A DNA stretch of 7,011 bases from an uncultured Fidelibacterota bacterium (lineage in GTDB: Bacteria; Marinisomatota; Marinisomatia; SCGC-AAA003-L08; GCA-002707645), in contig CAJWAW010000036.1 in assembly GCA_913020255.1 (NCBI GenBank), positions 1 through 7,011 of the forward strand, given 5' to 3'. How positions within the stretch are numbered: the stretch's first letter is position 1; the number at the start of each line of letters is the position of its first letter. A program made the position numbers and the translations under genes. Shown here in pieces: positions 6,445 through 7,011 of this stretch. The notes under the pieces were generated by a model. The model saw only the letters and a program-made list of their open reading frames with translations, ran no database searches and was not told the origin of the DNA.

Positions 6445-6792
6445 ATGGAGCGGTATATATATATATTATGTTTTGTGTTTAGCATATCTTGCGCACAAAG
6501 TGAATTTAAAAATGTTCAAGTGCTAGATATTACTTCAAAATCTGAAATGAGAAAATATATGAAATCCATATCTAAAGATTTAGGAGTAAAATGTAGCTAT
6601 TGTCATGATATGGATGATAAATCAGCTGATACTCCAGCTAAAGAAATAACAAGAGAAATGATTAAATTAACACGTTATTTAAATGAATTATTAAACAGTG
6701 ATAAAAAAGATACTATTGATCATAAAAATCATGTTAGTTGTTGGACTTGTCATTACGGTAATACTAAACCTGCTTCAATTAGACCTGAGTAA
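6445..6792 (+). CDS. Small di-haem cytochrome c, reaction-centre-cytochrome-like (CytoC_RC type)
   Basis: This 115-residue exported protein has two haem c sites, C50-S-Y-C53-H54 and C99-W-T-C102-H103. The layout FKNVQVLDITSKSEMRKYM...LGVKCSYCH, then KEITREMIKLTRYLNELL...VSCWTCHYGNTKP, resembles the family named for the photosynthetic reaction-centre cytochrome subunit. In that family short di-haem members are common in non-photosynthetic bacteria. Met39 and Met72 lie on the helices before each haem and are candidate sixth ligands. The leader (1-16) ends in FSISC, so Cys16 may be lipidated; cleavage after SCA (residue 17) by signal peptidase I is the alternative. The ATG lies 12 bases after the barrel gene with no clear Shine-Dalgarno. 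There is no other photosynthesis gene here, so the protein is more likely a general electron carrier working with the neighbouring haem proteins. Confidence 0.85.
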   Translation: MERYIYILCFVFSISCAQSEFKNVQVLDITSKSEMRKYMKSISKDLGVKCSYCHDMDDKSADTPAKEITREMIKLTRYLNELLNSDKKDTIDHKNHVSCWTCHYGNTKPASIRPE

Positions 6793-6797
6793 TAGCA

Positions 6798-7011
6798 ATG
6801 ATTTATGAAAAAGAAATGTTTCATTATTTGTTGTTACATTTTCCAATAGCATTATTTATTACTGGATATATTTTTGAATGCTTAGATATTTTAAAACATG
6901 ATATTAATTTTAAAAAATTCTCATTTTGGAATCTTGGAATGGGAATATTTTGGGGTATTTTAACTATAGTTTCTGGATTTATAACAGATAATTCACTTTA
7001 TGGTCATATGG
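6798..7011 (+). CDS. DUF2231-like membrane protein (N-terminal part, 3' truncated)
   Basis: This reading frame starts at ATG 6798 and stays open to the window edge, giving 71 residues. The N-terminus MIYEKEMFHYLLLHFPIALFITGYIFECL, then a second hydrophobic helix near WNLGMGIFWGILTIVSGFITD, resembles DUF2231 membrane proteins. These typically open with HP-x-x-VHFPIAL and continue with a Trp-initiated second helix and a Gly at its end. At least two transmembrane helices are visible; the rest lies outside the window. The histidines at 9 and 14, at the membrane boundary, are the family's conserved ones. The gene starts 5 bases after the di-haem cytochrome stop, with only TGAG (6786-6789) as a weak ribosome site. 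In many genomes DUF2231 genes sit near cytochrome c genes, so an inner-membrane partner for the exported cytochromes is plausible, but the function is not established. Confidence 0.72.
   Translation, partial: MIYEKEMFHYLLLHFPIALFITGYIFECLDILKHDINFKKFSFWNLGMGIFWGILTIVSGFITDNSLYGHM

Noticed and set aside
6454..6470. Alternating TA run as a promoter element or repeat
   Set aside because: It is within the coding start of the di-haem cytochrome (codons for Tyr-Ile) and is ordinary for such AT-rich DNA; no -35-like partner is evident.

Overview
The window is a strongly AT-rich bacterial fragment (about 70% A+T judged by eye). All ten protein genes lie on the + strand with almost no space between them: gaps run from 12 bases down to overlaps of 8 bases. 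I see no promoter, terminator, RNA gene, insertion sequence, CRISPR array or long repeat. It looks like one stretch of a longer directon, open at both ends: rimO is cut at the left edge and a DUF2231-like membrane gene at the right.

The gene content fits a Gram-negative bacterium with an outer membrane: signal peptides or lipoboxes, an outer-membrane beta-barrel ending in Phe, and exported c-type cytochromes. The very low GC, weak or absent Shine-Dalgarno sites on many genes and tight packing suggest a free-living, probably marine lineage near the Bacteroidota/Marinimicrobia (SAR406) part of the tree. That placement is inference and not proven here.

Left and middle part (1-4274), housekeeping and metabolism: C-terminus of RimO (ribosomal protein S12 methylthiotransferase); methylmalonyl-CoA epimerase (propionate / odd-chain carbon metabolism), which appears to begin at a rare ATT codon overlapping the rimO stop; UvrC (nucleotide excision repair), with all catalytic residues but an unusually compact cysteine cluster; a class V PLP aminotransferase of the serine-glyoxylate / alanine-glyoxylate type; and a SixA-type histidine phosphatase. 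A seven-helix membrane protein resembling the TIGR02206/YwaF family follows (4284-5024).

Right part (5027-7011), a cell-envelope redox cluster: a small mono-heme lipoprotein cytochrome (planctomycete-type cytochrome fold); a predicted outer-membrane beta-barrel carrying one CXXCH haem site just after its signal peptide; a small di-haem cytochrome resembling the reaction-centre cytochrome c family; and the start of a DUF2231-like membrane protein. Three consecutive exported haem proteins, one of them a haem-tagged barrel, followed by a membrane protein, form the most interesting unit. I infer an envelope electron-transfer or haem-dependent sensing/transport module, but no substrate can be read from the sequence.
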